Origin: Mycolicibacterium frederiksbergense
GTDB lineage: Bacteria > Actinomycetota > Actinomycetes > Mycobacteriales > Mycobacteriaceae
Direction: 5' to 3'
DNA: 64,000 nt
Assembly: GCF_012223425.1 (NCBI RefSeq)
Contig: NZ_CP038799.1
Span: forward strand, 4,820,249 to 4,884,248
The stretch's first letter is position 1. Every line of letters starts with the position of its first letter. Made by a program: the position numbers and the translations under genes. The notes beneath the pieces are model-generated. The model was not told the DNA's origin, did no database searches, and worked only from the letters and a program-made list of their open reading frames with translations. Below are positions 55,401 to 62,624 of the stretch, one piece after another.

Positions 55401-56919
55401 CCGGGCTTGCGGCCAGGCCACCGATGCCGATGCCGGTGTCCACGGTGGTCTGCAGGGTCCGGCTCGTGGTGTCGTAGACCGCCACGTCGCCGTCGGCGGC
55501 GGCCAGGAACAACAGTGATCCGTCCTTGCCGACGGTGGCGCTCAGGGTGGGCTTGGCGGCGGTGAACTCGCCGAGGACGCCGAAGTTGGCCGCGCTGAGC
55601 ACCCTGATGGTGGTGCCGCCGGTCACCGTGTAGAGGGCCGTGGAATCTCGGCCCACCGCGAGCACCGTGGAATCGACCGTCCCGGCAAGCAGTTTCGCCG
55701 AGTTCGACCACGACGAGGTGCTGTAGGCGGCGATGCCCGCAGGTGTGGTCGCGTACACCCGCTTGCCGTCGGGGCTGACCACCAGCGCCGTGGCACCGGT
55801 GGTGTTGCCGATCCAGGCGGAGATGCGATTTGTCGACGTGCTGAGTTTGGCCATCTTGCCGGTGGCATTGCCGATGTACACCGCGCCACCGGACGGGCTG
55901 ATCGCCAGCGTCGTGGGGGTGAAGCGCAGCGCGATCTGGCGCCTCACGGTGTTGGTGGCGGTGTCGATCACCGCGATCGAGCGGCCGGCGGCGTCGGCCA
56001 CATAGACCGCCTTGCCGTCGGCCTTGACCACGATCGAGACGGGATCGGTGCCAACCGGGATCGTCGAGATCACGGCGCCGTTGAGGGTGTCGACCACCGT
56101 CACGGTGCCGGTGCTCGCATCGACCAGGTAGGCGCGGGTGTCGGTGGCCGCCACCGCGCCCGGGCGGCCGGTGGTGGGCACCGGGTCGAGCACGTGGATC
56201 GGGACCGGATCGATCGGGACGGCGGCCGCCAGGGCTGCCGGGGCGGAAGCCGCCGCGGCGGTGGGGGTGACACCGAGTTGGCGGCGTGCCGCGGCCAGCA
56301 GCACCCACAGGCCGGGAAACTCGACCGTCGGGCCGGGCCGGCTGCCCTGGAACGGTGCCGCCAGCGCGGACAGCAGGGTGTTGATCACCTTCGCCGGTGT
56401 CGGCAATGTCGGCTTCGGAACGGACTGGGGGACAGTGCTACTCGCGATGGCGGCGGCGATCACCGGGGTCGCGGCGGCGACCGGTTCTGGGGTCACGGGG
56501 TGCGCCAGGGCCGGTGCCGCAGGCTCGATGGTCTGCCGCGGCGCCGGTGCCGCCGCGGTCTTGGTGGTGCGCCGCTGCGTGAGGGCGGTGCGGGGTTTCT
56601 TCTTCGGCGACGCCGTCCGGAGCGAGGGACGCTCGGATGCGGTGGCCGCCGGTCCGGGTTCGGCGCTGAGCTGCGCGGTGCCGGTCTCCGACCCGGCGGT
56701 CTCCGGTGTCGTCTCGGGCGCTGTCGGGTCGGTCGATGTCGGTTCGGACGCGGAGGTCGCGCTGTCGGACTGGCTGGTCTCCGAGCCGCCGGTGCCGGGA
56801 TCGGCCCAGGCCGGTGCCGGGACCGCGATCGCGCTACCGATTCCCAAGGCCACCGCGAGCGCGCCGACGCGGCCCACGTGACGGGCACAACCCGCTGCCG
56901 TCGAGTCCCTCACGATCAC
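52489..56919 (-). CDS. Giant secreted protein: beta-propeller, Ig-like repeats, FTP propeptide and M4 metallopeptidase
   Basis: About 1476 residues. Residues 1-39 are a signal peptide (cleavage after AWA). Residues 40-235 are Ser/Thr/Glu-rich, then basic and Pro/Ala-rich, with the mycobacterial FPGLWVLLAAARRQLG motif. Residues 243-530 form a YVTN-type beta-propeller (VSPDGKRVYATT repeats). Residues 530-935 hold four cadherin/VCBS-like repeats (TPTxxARxAA...TxTVDDG). Residues 940-1130 look like an FTP thermolysin propeptide. The rest is an M4 catalytic domain with HEYTH at 1305-1309 and the third ligand Glu in GAMNESYAD. GTG 56919 or 56913 is the start. It lies between glnE and glnA1, absent there in M. 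tuberculosis as I recall. Confidence 0.88.
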   Translation of the reverse strand: MIVRDSTAAGCARHVGRVGALAVALGIGSAIAVPAPAWADPGTGGSETSQSDSATSASEPTSTDPTAPETTPETAGSETGTAQLSAEPGPAATASERPSLRTASPKKKPRTALTQRRTTKTAAAPAPRQTIEPAAPALAHPVTPEPVAAATPVIAAAIASSTVPQSVPKPTLPTPAKVINTLLSALAAPFQGSRPGPTVEFPGLWVLLAAARRQLGVTPTAAAASAPAALAAAVPIDPVPIHVLDPVPTTGRPGAVAATDTRAYLVDASTGTVTVVDTLNGAVISTIPVGTDPVSIVVKADGKAVYVADAAGRSIAVIDTATNTVRRQIALRFTPTTLAISPSGGAVYIGNATGKMAKLSTSTNRISAWIGNTTGATALVVSPDGKRVYATTPAGIAAYSTSSWSNSAKLLAGTVDSTVLAVGRDSTALYTVTGGTTIRVLSAANFGVLGEFTAAKPTLSATVGKDGSLLFLAAADGDVAVYDTTSRTLQTTVDTGIGIGGLAASPDGMQLYLTDTAAGALRVVSLVPANQRPTVAAATGTGNAVTGQVIGTTGVTDGDGDALTITVLAKPTKGTITFGADGTFTYTPTASARHAAAADTAPLSALTDTITITVDDGRRGVVQQTITVAVVPANTAPVVKVTVGKPNSTTGVITGTVKGTDANRDRIYYDGTTATLKGTLVVAADGKFTYTPTVTARHAAATADPSAKTETFTVTVDDGHGGLLTVPVTVTISPRNTAPTAASISGLSADPATGRVTGKIGVTDADHDPLTFVVPTVPARGTVVVNADGSFGYTPTTAARAAGNSTDSFTVRVDDGHGATQTLTVSVTVAGSTPGNDLPVAGTVVYTVNAVTGAVSGQIQVTDSSPLSYLLASATPTDGTLTINQNTGAFTFTPNTVARYRAWFTPGPDALNVTVSALDGAHGIPVDLNIPIAAVHPDVDGTLTLAELRNLAATGYLDVGRNAAGKVRSIDGTFTVDTVTDAVSAAALLNRISILLGVPTGFAKAGEITMATNDFGTKSYRLNPTVNGLRVLGGELVLTTDGTGTVTSLISNYDTDITGVSTVPIGTVDRASKVIELIKTDLVSDLGGAPSQATRDAFFATLHYDTELVIYHEDLNNEPRLAWRVDVTSAADSRYPSIGTRYIIAANGAKPGAIISEFSTAQHAVAPVRSSGTDQLGKVRTVTAANTGSSIVLTDIGRNITTYATRYQSTWSGLPSIPGEVVGYTTSWLRSAVSAQANMIRVFDYYTDVLGRDSFDDNGAALMMSIDYNPGGVAASGWRNAAWTGSVMVFGDAGNTQAALDLVAHEYTHAVIQYINGLAYLGESGAMNESYADIMGALIENKTGSARWLFAEDAAGYPYRDMADPSDYRQPEHYGGRLVDPCGCTADDDFDYVHSNSGIMNFAAYKMMEATKNQVSGEQWARVFYDSLYRLPSTAKFVDARYAIIASARAEGFGAAQIEAIKTAFDSVGIVADRLT

Positions 56920-57060
56920 GCCCCCGCCTTGTGGCCGAACAATTGACGGCAACGACAACACTGCCTGGAAGTAGACCACAAAAACGCCCCGACCGGAGAC
57001 GATGGCGCGTTTGAGTGCCGGCCCGGCTACTGATAGACCGGCTAATGATAGAACCATCTG

Positions 57061-57690
57061 ATGAGCCAGCCGTTTTCCGAGATCAGCGCCGATGAGCACG
57101 ACCGCCAGCAGGCGCTACACGGGCCGCTGGCCGCCGCGGTGCGCAGGCTGGTGGCGGCCGGCATCACCACCGGGGCCGACAGCGAGACGATCCGCCGGGC
57201 GCAGGTCACCCTGGACGCTGTCGCCGACACCTTGGAGCAGCAGCGCCACGACGGTCCGCGGACCATGCTGCATGCCGATACCGGCAGGCCCATCACCTGG
57301 GCCGACCCGGTGATCGGTCTGCGCAATGCGATTGCGCCGCCGCTGCTCATCGAGCACACCGAATCAGGGCGCTGCTGGGCCGAATTCGAGCTCGGGGCGC
57401 CCTACGAGGGCCCGCCGGGGCGGGTGCACGGCGGCATCTGCGCGCTGGTGCTCGACCACATTCTCGGGGAGGTGGCCAGCGAGGGTCTGCGCAAGCCGCG
57501 CTTCACCGGCACGCTGACGCTGAGGTATGTGCGCGGCACCCCGCTCGGGCCATTGCGTGCCGAGGCCTGGGTGGATCGGACCGAGGGGATCAAAGCCTTT
57601 GCGCGCGGGCAGATCCTGGACGCCGAGGGCGTGACGGTCGAGGCCGAGGGCATCTTCATCATGCCCGCGTGGGCGCGCGAAGCGGTTTAG
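57061..57690 (+). CDS. PaaI-type hotdog-fold thioesterase
   Basis: A 209-residue protein whose C-terminal 130 residues form a hotdog domain: GPPGRVHGGICALVLDHILGEVA is the catalytic helix region typical of PaaI/YigI thioesterases, and FTGTLTLRYVRGTPLG and ILDAEGVTVEAEGIFIMP are the following strands. The first 75 residues are a helical extension also found in mycobacterial members such as those of the Rv0098 type. It hydrolyses acyl-CoA; the chain length preference is unknown. It is divergent from the giant metallopeptidase and overlaps the DoxX stop by four bases. Confidence 0.85.
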   Translation: MSQPFSEISADEHDRQQALHGPLAAAVRRLVAAGITTGADSETIRRAQVTLDAVADTLEQQRHDGPRTMLHADTGRPITWADPVIGLRNAIAPPLLIEHTESGRCWAEFELGAPYEGPPGRVHGGICALVLDHILGEVASEGLRKPRFTGTLTLRYVRGTPLGPLRAEAWVDRTEGIKAFARGQILDAEGVTVEAEGIFIMPAWAREAV

Positions 57691-58103
57691 CGCTTCCTTC
57701 GGATGAAGGTGTCCAGGGCGATCGAACCGCCGCCGAGGAACACCAGCAGCAGGAACCCGAAGCAGAACAGCACCGCGGGTTCGCCGCCATTGTCGATGGG
57801 CCAGAACGCCGTCGGCAGGTGCGCGCTGAAGTACGCGTAGGCCATCTCGCCGGAGGCGATGAACGCCGCGATGCGGGTGAACAGTCCCGTCAGGATGAGC
57901 AGGCCGAGCACGAGTTCCAGGACCCCGGCGTACCAGTACGGCCAGGTGCCCATCGGGACGGTGCCGGTTTCCATCGCGGTCGGGAATCCCAGCAGCTTCT
58001 GGGTGCCGTGCAGCGTGAAGAGCAATCCGAACACGATCCGGAAGATCGAGAGGACCACGGGCGCGAACTGCGTCAGCTTGGTGTCGATAGTGGGCGAGGC
58101 CAT
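57687..58103 (-). CDS. DoxX-family membrane protein (copy 1)
   Basis: A 138-residue protein with four hydrophobic helices. The family pattern FRIVFGLLFTLHGTQKLLGFP is at the N-terminus and GVLELVLGLLILTGLFTRIAAFIASGEMAYAYF in the middle. DoxX proteins are named from thiosulfate:quinone oxidoreductase. In mycobacteria a DoxX partner has been linked to membrane oxidoreductase complexes that handle thiol stress. The second copy lies 33 bp upstream on the same strand; the two are similar and tandem. Confidence 0.88.
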   Translation of the reverse strand: MASPTIDTKLTQFAPVVLSIFRIVFGLLFTLHGTQKLLGFPTAMETGTVPMGTWPYWYAGVLELVLGLLILTGLFTRIAAFIASGEMAYAYFSAHLPTAFWPIDNGGEPAVLFCFGFLLLVFLGGGSIALDTFIRRKR

Positions 58104-58136
58104 GCGCCAATAATAGGACTACGGTCCGCTTATTTC

Positions 58137-58574
58137 CTAGTGCTCGGGTGTCCGGGTCCGCAACCTGTCCACGGAATACGGGCCCGGGCCGGTGAACACC
58201 AGCAGAAAGAAGACGAAACAGAACAGGATCGGGGACAGGCCGCCGTTTCCGCCGTACTCCGGCGGGACGATCGGCCAGAGGCCCATCGGCTGATGCTGCC
58301 AGAAGTAGGCCACGGCCATGGTGCCGGAGGCGACGAACGCCGCGGCGCGGGTGAACAGGCCGAACATGATGAGCAGCCCGGCGACCAGTTCGATCAGCCC
58401 CGCGTACCAGCCGGGCCAGGACCCCGTCGGCATCGTCATCGCTATGGGCCAACCGAACATCTTGGAGGTGCCGAACGCGGTGAACAGGAATCCGAAGACG
58501 ATCCGGACGAGACTCAGTATCGACGGTGCCAGCGCGTCCAGTCGGGCGGACAGATTGATCATGTATTCGGACAC
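58137..58574 (-). CDS. DoxX-family membrane protein (copy 2)
   Basis: A 145-residue four-helix membrane protein clearly paralogous to the next gene: VRIVFGFLFTAFGTSKMFGWP, then GLIELVAGLLIMFGLFTRAAAFVASGTMAVAYFWQHQP and FCFVFFLLVFTGPGPYSVD. The two should be cotranscribed. This copy lies downstream of the glnA1 terminator hairpin. Confidence 0.88.
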   Translation of the reverse strand: MSEYMINLSARLDALAPSILSLVRIVFGFLFTAFGTSKMFGWPIAMTMPTGSWPGWYAGLIELVAGLLIMFGLFTRAAAFVASGTMAVAYFWQHQPMGLWPIVPPEYGGNGGLSPILFCFVFFLLVFTGPGPYSVDRLRTRTPEH

Positions 58575-58613
58575 TACCCATTGCGGGCGAGAGGTTCAGG
58601 GGCACAGACGAAA

Positions 58614-58654
58614 CCACCCGCCCCACGATCGGTTGGCGATCGCGGCGCGGGTGG
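58614..58654 (-). terminator. Hairpin downstream of glnA1
   Basis: CCACCCGC (58614-58621) pairs with GCGGGTGG (58647-58654), with an inner CGATCG/CGATCG pair (58626-58631 and 58637-58642). It begins 28 bases past the glnA1 stop and has no T-run. Confidence 0.55.
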
Positions 58655-58682
58655 CGTCGTCTGGTGCAGCTCCCGGTGGGAT

Positions 58683-60119
58683 TTACACGTCGTAGTACAG
58701 CGAGAACTCGTACGGGTGCGGGCGGATCTGGATCGGCATGATCTCGTTCTCCCGCTTGTAGGAGATCCAGGTCTCGATCAGGTCGTCGGTGAACACGCCA
58801 CCCTCGGTGAGATATTCGTGATCCTCTTCGAGCCTGTCGATCACCGCAGCCAGTGACGTCGGGGCCTGCGGGATGTTGGCGGCCTCGTCCGGCGGCAGCT
58901 CGTAGAGATCCTTGTCGACCGGTGCGAGCGGCTCGATCTTCTTCTTGATGCCGTCGATACCGGCCATCAGCATGGCCGCGAACGCCAGGTACGGGTTGCC
59001 CGAGCTGTCCGGGCAACGGAATTCGAGGCGCTTGGCCTTCGGGTTGTTGCCGGTGATCGGGATGCGGACACAGGCCGAGCGGTTGCGCTGGCTGTACACC
59101 AGGTTGATCGGCGCCTCGTAACCCGGCACCAGACGCTTGTAGGAGTTCACCGTGGGGTTGGTGAACGCCAGCAGCGACGGTGCGTGGTGCAAGATGCCGC
59201 CGATGTAGTGGCGCGCCATGTCCGACAGACCCGCGTAACCCGACTCGTCGTGGAACAGCGGCTTGCCGTCCTTCCACAGCGACTGGTGGGCGTGCATACC
59301 CGAGCCGTTGTCACCGAACAGCGGCTTGGGCATGAAGGTGACGGTCTTGCCGTTCTGCCACGCGGTGTTCTTGATGATGTACTTGAACAGCAGCACATCG
59401 TCGGCCGCGGCCAGCAGCGTGTCGAACTTGTAGTTGATCTCGGCCTGGCCGGCGGTGCCGACCTCGTGGTGGCCGCGCTCCAGGGTGAAGCCCGCGTTCT
59501 GCAGGTTGGTGGCCATCTCGTCGCGCAGGTCCACATAGTGGTCGTACGGAGCGACGGGGAAGTAGCCACCCTTGGGGCGCACCTTGTAACCGCGGTTGGG
59601 GGATCCGTCGGCCTCATAGGGTTCGCCGCTGTTCCACCAGCCCGACTCGGAGTCGACCTCGTAGAAGGTGCCGTTGATCTTCGAGTCGAAGCTCACCGAG
59701 TCGAAGATGTAGAACTCGGCCTCGGCACCGAAGTAGCAGGTGTCGGCGATGCCGGTGCTGGTGAGGTAGTTCTCCGCCTTGCGGGCGACGTTGCGCGGGT
59801 CGCGCGAGTACGCCTCACGGGTGAAGGGATCGTGCACGAAGAAGCTGAGGTTCAGCGTCTTGGCCGCCCGGAACGGGTCGATGCGTGCCGTGTTGGGATC
59901 GGGCAGCAACATCATGTCGGACTCGTGGATCGACTGGAAGCCACGCACCGAGGAGCCGTCGAAGGCCAGCCCGTCCTCGAACACGCTCTCGTCGAATGCC
60001 GCTGCCGGGATCGAGAAGTGCTGGACGACACCGGGCAGATCGCAGAACCGAATGTCGACGTACTCGACATTCTCGTCCTTGATCAGCTTGAAGATGTCAT
60101 CGGAGGTCTTTTCTGCCAC
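58683..60119 (-). CDS. glnA1: Glutamine synthetase type I, GlnA1
   Basis: A 478-residue glutamine synthetase, identical in length to the M. tuberculosis enzyme, that forms glutamine from glutamate, ammonia and ATP as a dodecamer. Seen are LAFDGSSVRGFQSIHESDM, YFGAEAEFYIFD, GHHEVGTAGQAEINYKFD, FMPKPLFGDNGSGMHAHQSLW and RNRSACVRIP. The adenylylation site is Tyr406 in DKDLYELPP, so it is a GlnE substrate. The GTG at 60119 follows an AAGGAGAAC ribosome site. A GlnR-like box is upstream. Confidence 0.97.
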   Translation of the reverse strand: MAEKTSDDIFKLIKDENVEYVDIRFCDLPGVVQHFSIPAAAFDESVFEDGLAFDGSSVRGFQSIHESDMMLLPDPNTARIDPFRAAKTLNLSFFVHDPFTREAYSRDPRNVARKAENYLTSTGIADTCYFGAEAEFYIFDSVSFDSKINGTFYEVDSESGWWNSGEPYEADGSPNRGYKVRPKGGYFPVAPYDHYVDLRDEMATNLQNAGFTLERGHHEVGTAGQAEINYKFDTLLAAADDVLLFKYIIKNTAWQNGKTVTFMPKPLFGDNGSGMHAHQSLWKDGKPLFHDESGYAGLSDMARHYIGGILHHAPSLLAFTNPTVNSYKRLVPGYEAPINLVYSQRNRSACVRIPITGNNPKAKRLEFRCPDSSGNPYLAFAAMLMAGIDGIKKKIEPLAPVDKDLYELPPDEAANIPQAPTSLAAVIDRLEEDHEYLTEGGVFTDDLIETWISYKRENEIMPIQIRPHPYEFSLYYDV

Positions 60120-60191
60120 TACAAGTTCTCCTTTTCTGGTGACCCGCGCGTTGACGCTAAGGACACGATGTTGCACGGTCATCAACCATAT

Positions 60192-60207
60192 GTTGCGTGG
60201 ACGTTAC
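60192..60207 (-). promoter_or_regulatory. GlnR-like box upstream of glnA1
   Basis: On the minus strand the sequence is GTAAC-GTCCAC-GCAAC, close to the actinobacterial GlnR pattern GTnAC-n6-GaAAC. It lies 73-88 bp upstream of the glnA1 start, a usual activator distance. GlnR is known to control glnA1 in fast-growing mycobacteria. Confidence 0.5.
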
Positions 60208-60223
60208 GCAATGCCTTCCGCTC

Positions 60224-60229
60224 TATGCT
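60224..60229 (+). promoter_or_regulatory. -10 hexamer upstream of the RDD gene
   Basis: TATGCT lies seven bases before the ATG at 60237, near leaderless spacing; no ribosome site is seen. Confidence 0.4.
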
Positions 60230-60236
60230 TGGTCGT

Positions 60237-60713
60237 ATGGCCCGTGAGCTCTCATCCTGGTTGTCCGGACCGGAACCTTCAAGGTCGGGCAACCCCGCCG
60301 ACGGGCCCGACGAGTACCCCGGGCACCGGCTGGGCCTGCCGCAGCACGGGTCGGGGTCGATCGCCGGATTCGGGCGACGCACCGCGGCGCTGCTGGTCGA
60401 CTGGATGATCGCGTACGGCCTGGCGGCGCTGGCGATGAGTCTGGGGCTGCTGTCGCTGCAGACGTTGTCCACCGCGGTCCTGGTCATCTGGCTGCTGCTG
60501 GGCGCGGCATCGGTGCGGCTGTTCGGTTTCACTCCGGGCCAGATGGCCCTCGGGTTGATGGTGGTGTCGGTGGACAATCGCCAACATGTCGGGATCGGTC
60601 GTGCGCTGGCCCGCGGTGTGCTGGTGGCGCTGGTGATCCCGCCGCTGTTCACCGACAGCGACCAGCGCAGCCTGTCCGATCTGGCCACCAAGACCGCCGT
60701 GGTCAGGCGCTGA
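60237..60713 (+). CDS. RDD-family membrane protein (Rv2219A-like)
   Basis: A 158-residue protein. After a 45-residue Pro/Gly-rich cytoplasmic stretch it has GFGRRTAALLVDWMIAYGLA, the Arg-Asp signature region (Arg and Asp in the first helix), then two more hydrophobic helices and the TPGQMALGLMVVSVD loop. RDD proteins have been linked to ion or small-solute exchange, without a firm function. It is divergent from glnA1, the position of Rv2219A in M. tuberculosis. Confidence 0.88.
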   Translation: MARELSSWLSGPEPSRSGNPADGPDEYPGHRLGLPQHGSGSIAGFGRRTAALLVDWMIAYGLAALAMSLGLLSLQTLSTAVLVIWLLLGAASVRLFGFTPGQMALGLMVVSVDNRQHVGIGRALARGVLVALVIPPLFTDSDQRSLSDLATKTAVVRR

Positions 60714-60717
60714 CCGT

Positions 60718-62541
60718 TCATACCTCGTGGCGGACCTTGCCGTCCATCATCGTCATGGTGATGGTGGTGCCGTGGATGTCGTGGGGGTCGATCTCCAGGA
60801 TGTTGCGGTCCAGCACGATCAGGTCGGCGCGCTTACCCGCCTCCAGCGAGCCCACCTTGTCCTCCAGCCGGATCTGATACGCCGCGCCCAGCGTGTTGGC
60901 GTGCACCGCCTGCTGCACGCTCAGGCGTTGATCGGCCGGCGCGAGCACCTCGGCGCCCGGATCGCCGATCAGCTGGCGGGTCACCCCGATCTGGATCGAG
61001 TCCAGCGGTTTGTACGTGGAGAAGTACCCGGCGGCCGGCCAATCGGTGCCCAGCGACACCCGCCCGCCGGATCGCAGTACATCCTGGATCCGGTAGAAGT
61101 TGTCCTTGCGCGGCGCCCCGTAGCGCGCGGCCATGTTCAGCACGGTGTCCGGGTCCGCTGAGCACCAGTTCGCCGAGAACTGCGCGAGGATTCCGGTCGT
61201 GCCGAACCGGGCGCTGTCGGGGTCTTCGACGTACACCAGGTGTGCGACGGTGTGGCGGCGGTCGCGCGGCGGGTTGGCGGCGATGGCCTGCTCCAGGGCG
61301 TCCAGCGCCACCCGGGCGGTCCGTTCACCGCAGGCGTGCACATGCACGTCGATCCCGGCGGCGTCGATCCGGCCGATCATCTGGTGCCACTGGTCCTCGG
61401 TGAACGGCGACCCGCCGGTCGAATCCGGTTTGTCCGCATAGGGTTCCAGCAGCCAGGCGGTGTACCCGCCCTGGGTGCCGTCACCGACGATCTTGACGAA
61501 GCCGACGCTGACCAGATCGGTGCCGATGCGCTGCCGGAGCGAGTTGAACTGTGTGACGGCGTCGTCGAACGGCGGCGATTTGACGCTGTAGGACGCGACC
61601 ACGCGCAACGGCAGCGCGCCGCTGTCCTCGATGGCGGCGTACAACTCGATGATGGCCGCCTGATCCCCGCCGACCGGGGGTACGCCGGCGTCGAACACCG
61701 AGGTGATGCCCGCGGCGGAGGCCTTGGGTAGCCACTCCACGAGCATGCTCTGCATACCCTCGGGTGAGATCGGGTCGATGGCGTCGACCAGGCTGAGCAC
61801 CGCATCCACTTCGAGCACATAGCCGGTGGGGTCACCGTCGGCATCCCGCTGGTAGTAGCTGAAGCCGGGCACCGGGTCGGGGGAGTCGCGGTTCACCCCG
61901 GCGAGCTCGAGGGCCTTGCTGTTGGCCCACATGCTGTGTGCGTCGATGGCGAAGAAGAAGCCCGCGCGGTCGGGTAGTACCTCGTCGAGTTCGGCGCGGG
62001 TCGGGCCGTCGGGGCCGAACATGTCCACCCGCCAACCGAATCCGCGCACGGGGCCGTCCGGATTGTCCTGGGCGTACTGCGCGATCGCGGCCAGCGCGTC
62101 GTCCTTGGTGGGGACCTGCAGGTCGACGCCGTGACTGAGGAAGGCGCCCAGGAACGGGTGGATGTGGCCCTCGACGAACCCGGGCATCAGCAGCTTGCCG
62201 CCGAGATCCACGACGCGGGTGGCCGGGCCCGCCAGCGCCATCGCGCCGGCTTCGTCACCCACATAGGAGATGCTGTTGCCGGTGACGGCCAAACCCTGCG
62301 CCCAGGGGTCGGTGCCGGCGACGGTGTAGATCGGGCCGTTGCGGAACACGAAGTCCGCGCCCGGATCGGCGCCGGGCGCGGGTGTCGTCGCGGGGACAGG
62401 TGCCGAACCGTCGGCGCACGCCGCGATCGTGCCGACGGTCGTCGCCGCCATCACCACGGTGGCGGCGCGTAGCACCGTCCGGCGGCTCGAAGTCAGGTTC
62501 AGTGCGGCGAAATGCGGTGCCCAGTCACATGCGGTGCACAT
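60718..62541 (-). CDS. Amidohydrolase (YtcJ-type) exported as a Tat-like lipoprotein
   Basis: A 607-residue metal-dependent amidohydrolase of the amidohydrolase_3 group. The start MCTACDWAPHF has a C-x-x-C, then SRRTVLRAATVVM is a twin-arginine signal leading to lipobox A-A-C (about residue 42). The barrel begins with RNGPIYTV; metal ligands appear in GFVEGHIHPF, HVHACGERT, HTVAHLV and LGTDWPAAG. Close relatives hydrolyse amides, carbamates or imidazolones; the substrate is unknown. It is inserted between glnA1 and the DUF4191 gene, with an inverted repeat just upstream. Confidence 0.87.
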   Translation of the reverse strand: MCTACDWAPHFAALNLTSSRRTVLRAATVVMAATTVGTIAACADGSAPVPATTPAPGADPGADFVFRNGPIYTVAGTDPWAQGLAVTGNSISYVGDEAGAMALAGPATRVVDLGGKLLMPGFVEGHIHPFLGAFLSHGVDLQVPTKDDALAAIAQYAQDNPDGPVRGFGWRVDMFGPDGPTRAELDEVLPDRAGFFFAIDAHSMWANSKALELAGVNRDSPDPVPGFSYYQRDADGDPTGYVLEVDAVLSLVDAIDPISPEGMQSMLVEWLPKASAAGITSVFDAGVPPVGGDQAAIIELYAAIEDSGALPLRVVASYSVKSPPFDDAVTQFNSLRQRIGTDLVSVGFVKIVGDGTQGGYTAWLLEPYADKPDSTGGSPFTEDQWHQMIGRIDAAGIDVHVHACGERTARVALDALEQAIAANPPRDRRHTVAHLVYVEDPDSARFGTTGILAQFSANWCSADPDTVLNMAARYGAPRKDNFYRIQDVLRSGGRVSLGTDWPAAGYFSTYKPLDSIQIGVTRQLIGDPGAEVLAPADQRLSVQQAVHANTLGAAYQIRLEDKVGSLEAGKRADLIVLDRNILEIDPHDIHGTTITMTMMDGKVRHEV

Positions 62542-62551
62542 GCACCCGCCC

Positions 62552-62571
62552 AGATGTCATGCGAGACATCT
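62552..62571. promoter_or_regulatory. Perfect inverted repeat upstream of the amidohydrolase
   Basis: AGATGTC and GACATCT are exact 7-bp arms around a 6-base spacer, ending 11 bp before the amidohydrolase ATG. The symmetry and position suit a repressor site over the transcript start. Confidence 0.5.
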
Positions 62572-62624
62572 AAGCAATCCGGCGACGCCCGTGACGGGGA
62601 CTCGCCGAATATTTGCGTGTGCGA

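Noticed and set aside
52738..55518. A 926-codon open frame opposite the giant metallopeptidase
   Set aside because: Antisense shadow; composition is Arg/Gly/His/Val-rich with no motif.
57364..59277. A 637-codon frame across glnA1, the two DoxX genes and the thioesterase
   Set aside because: It crosses several well-supported genes in a different frame; translation is Arg/Pro/His-rich.
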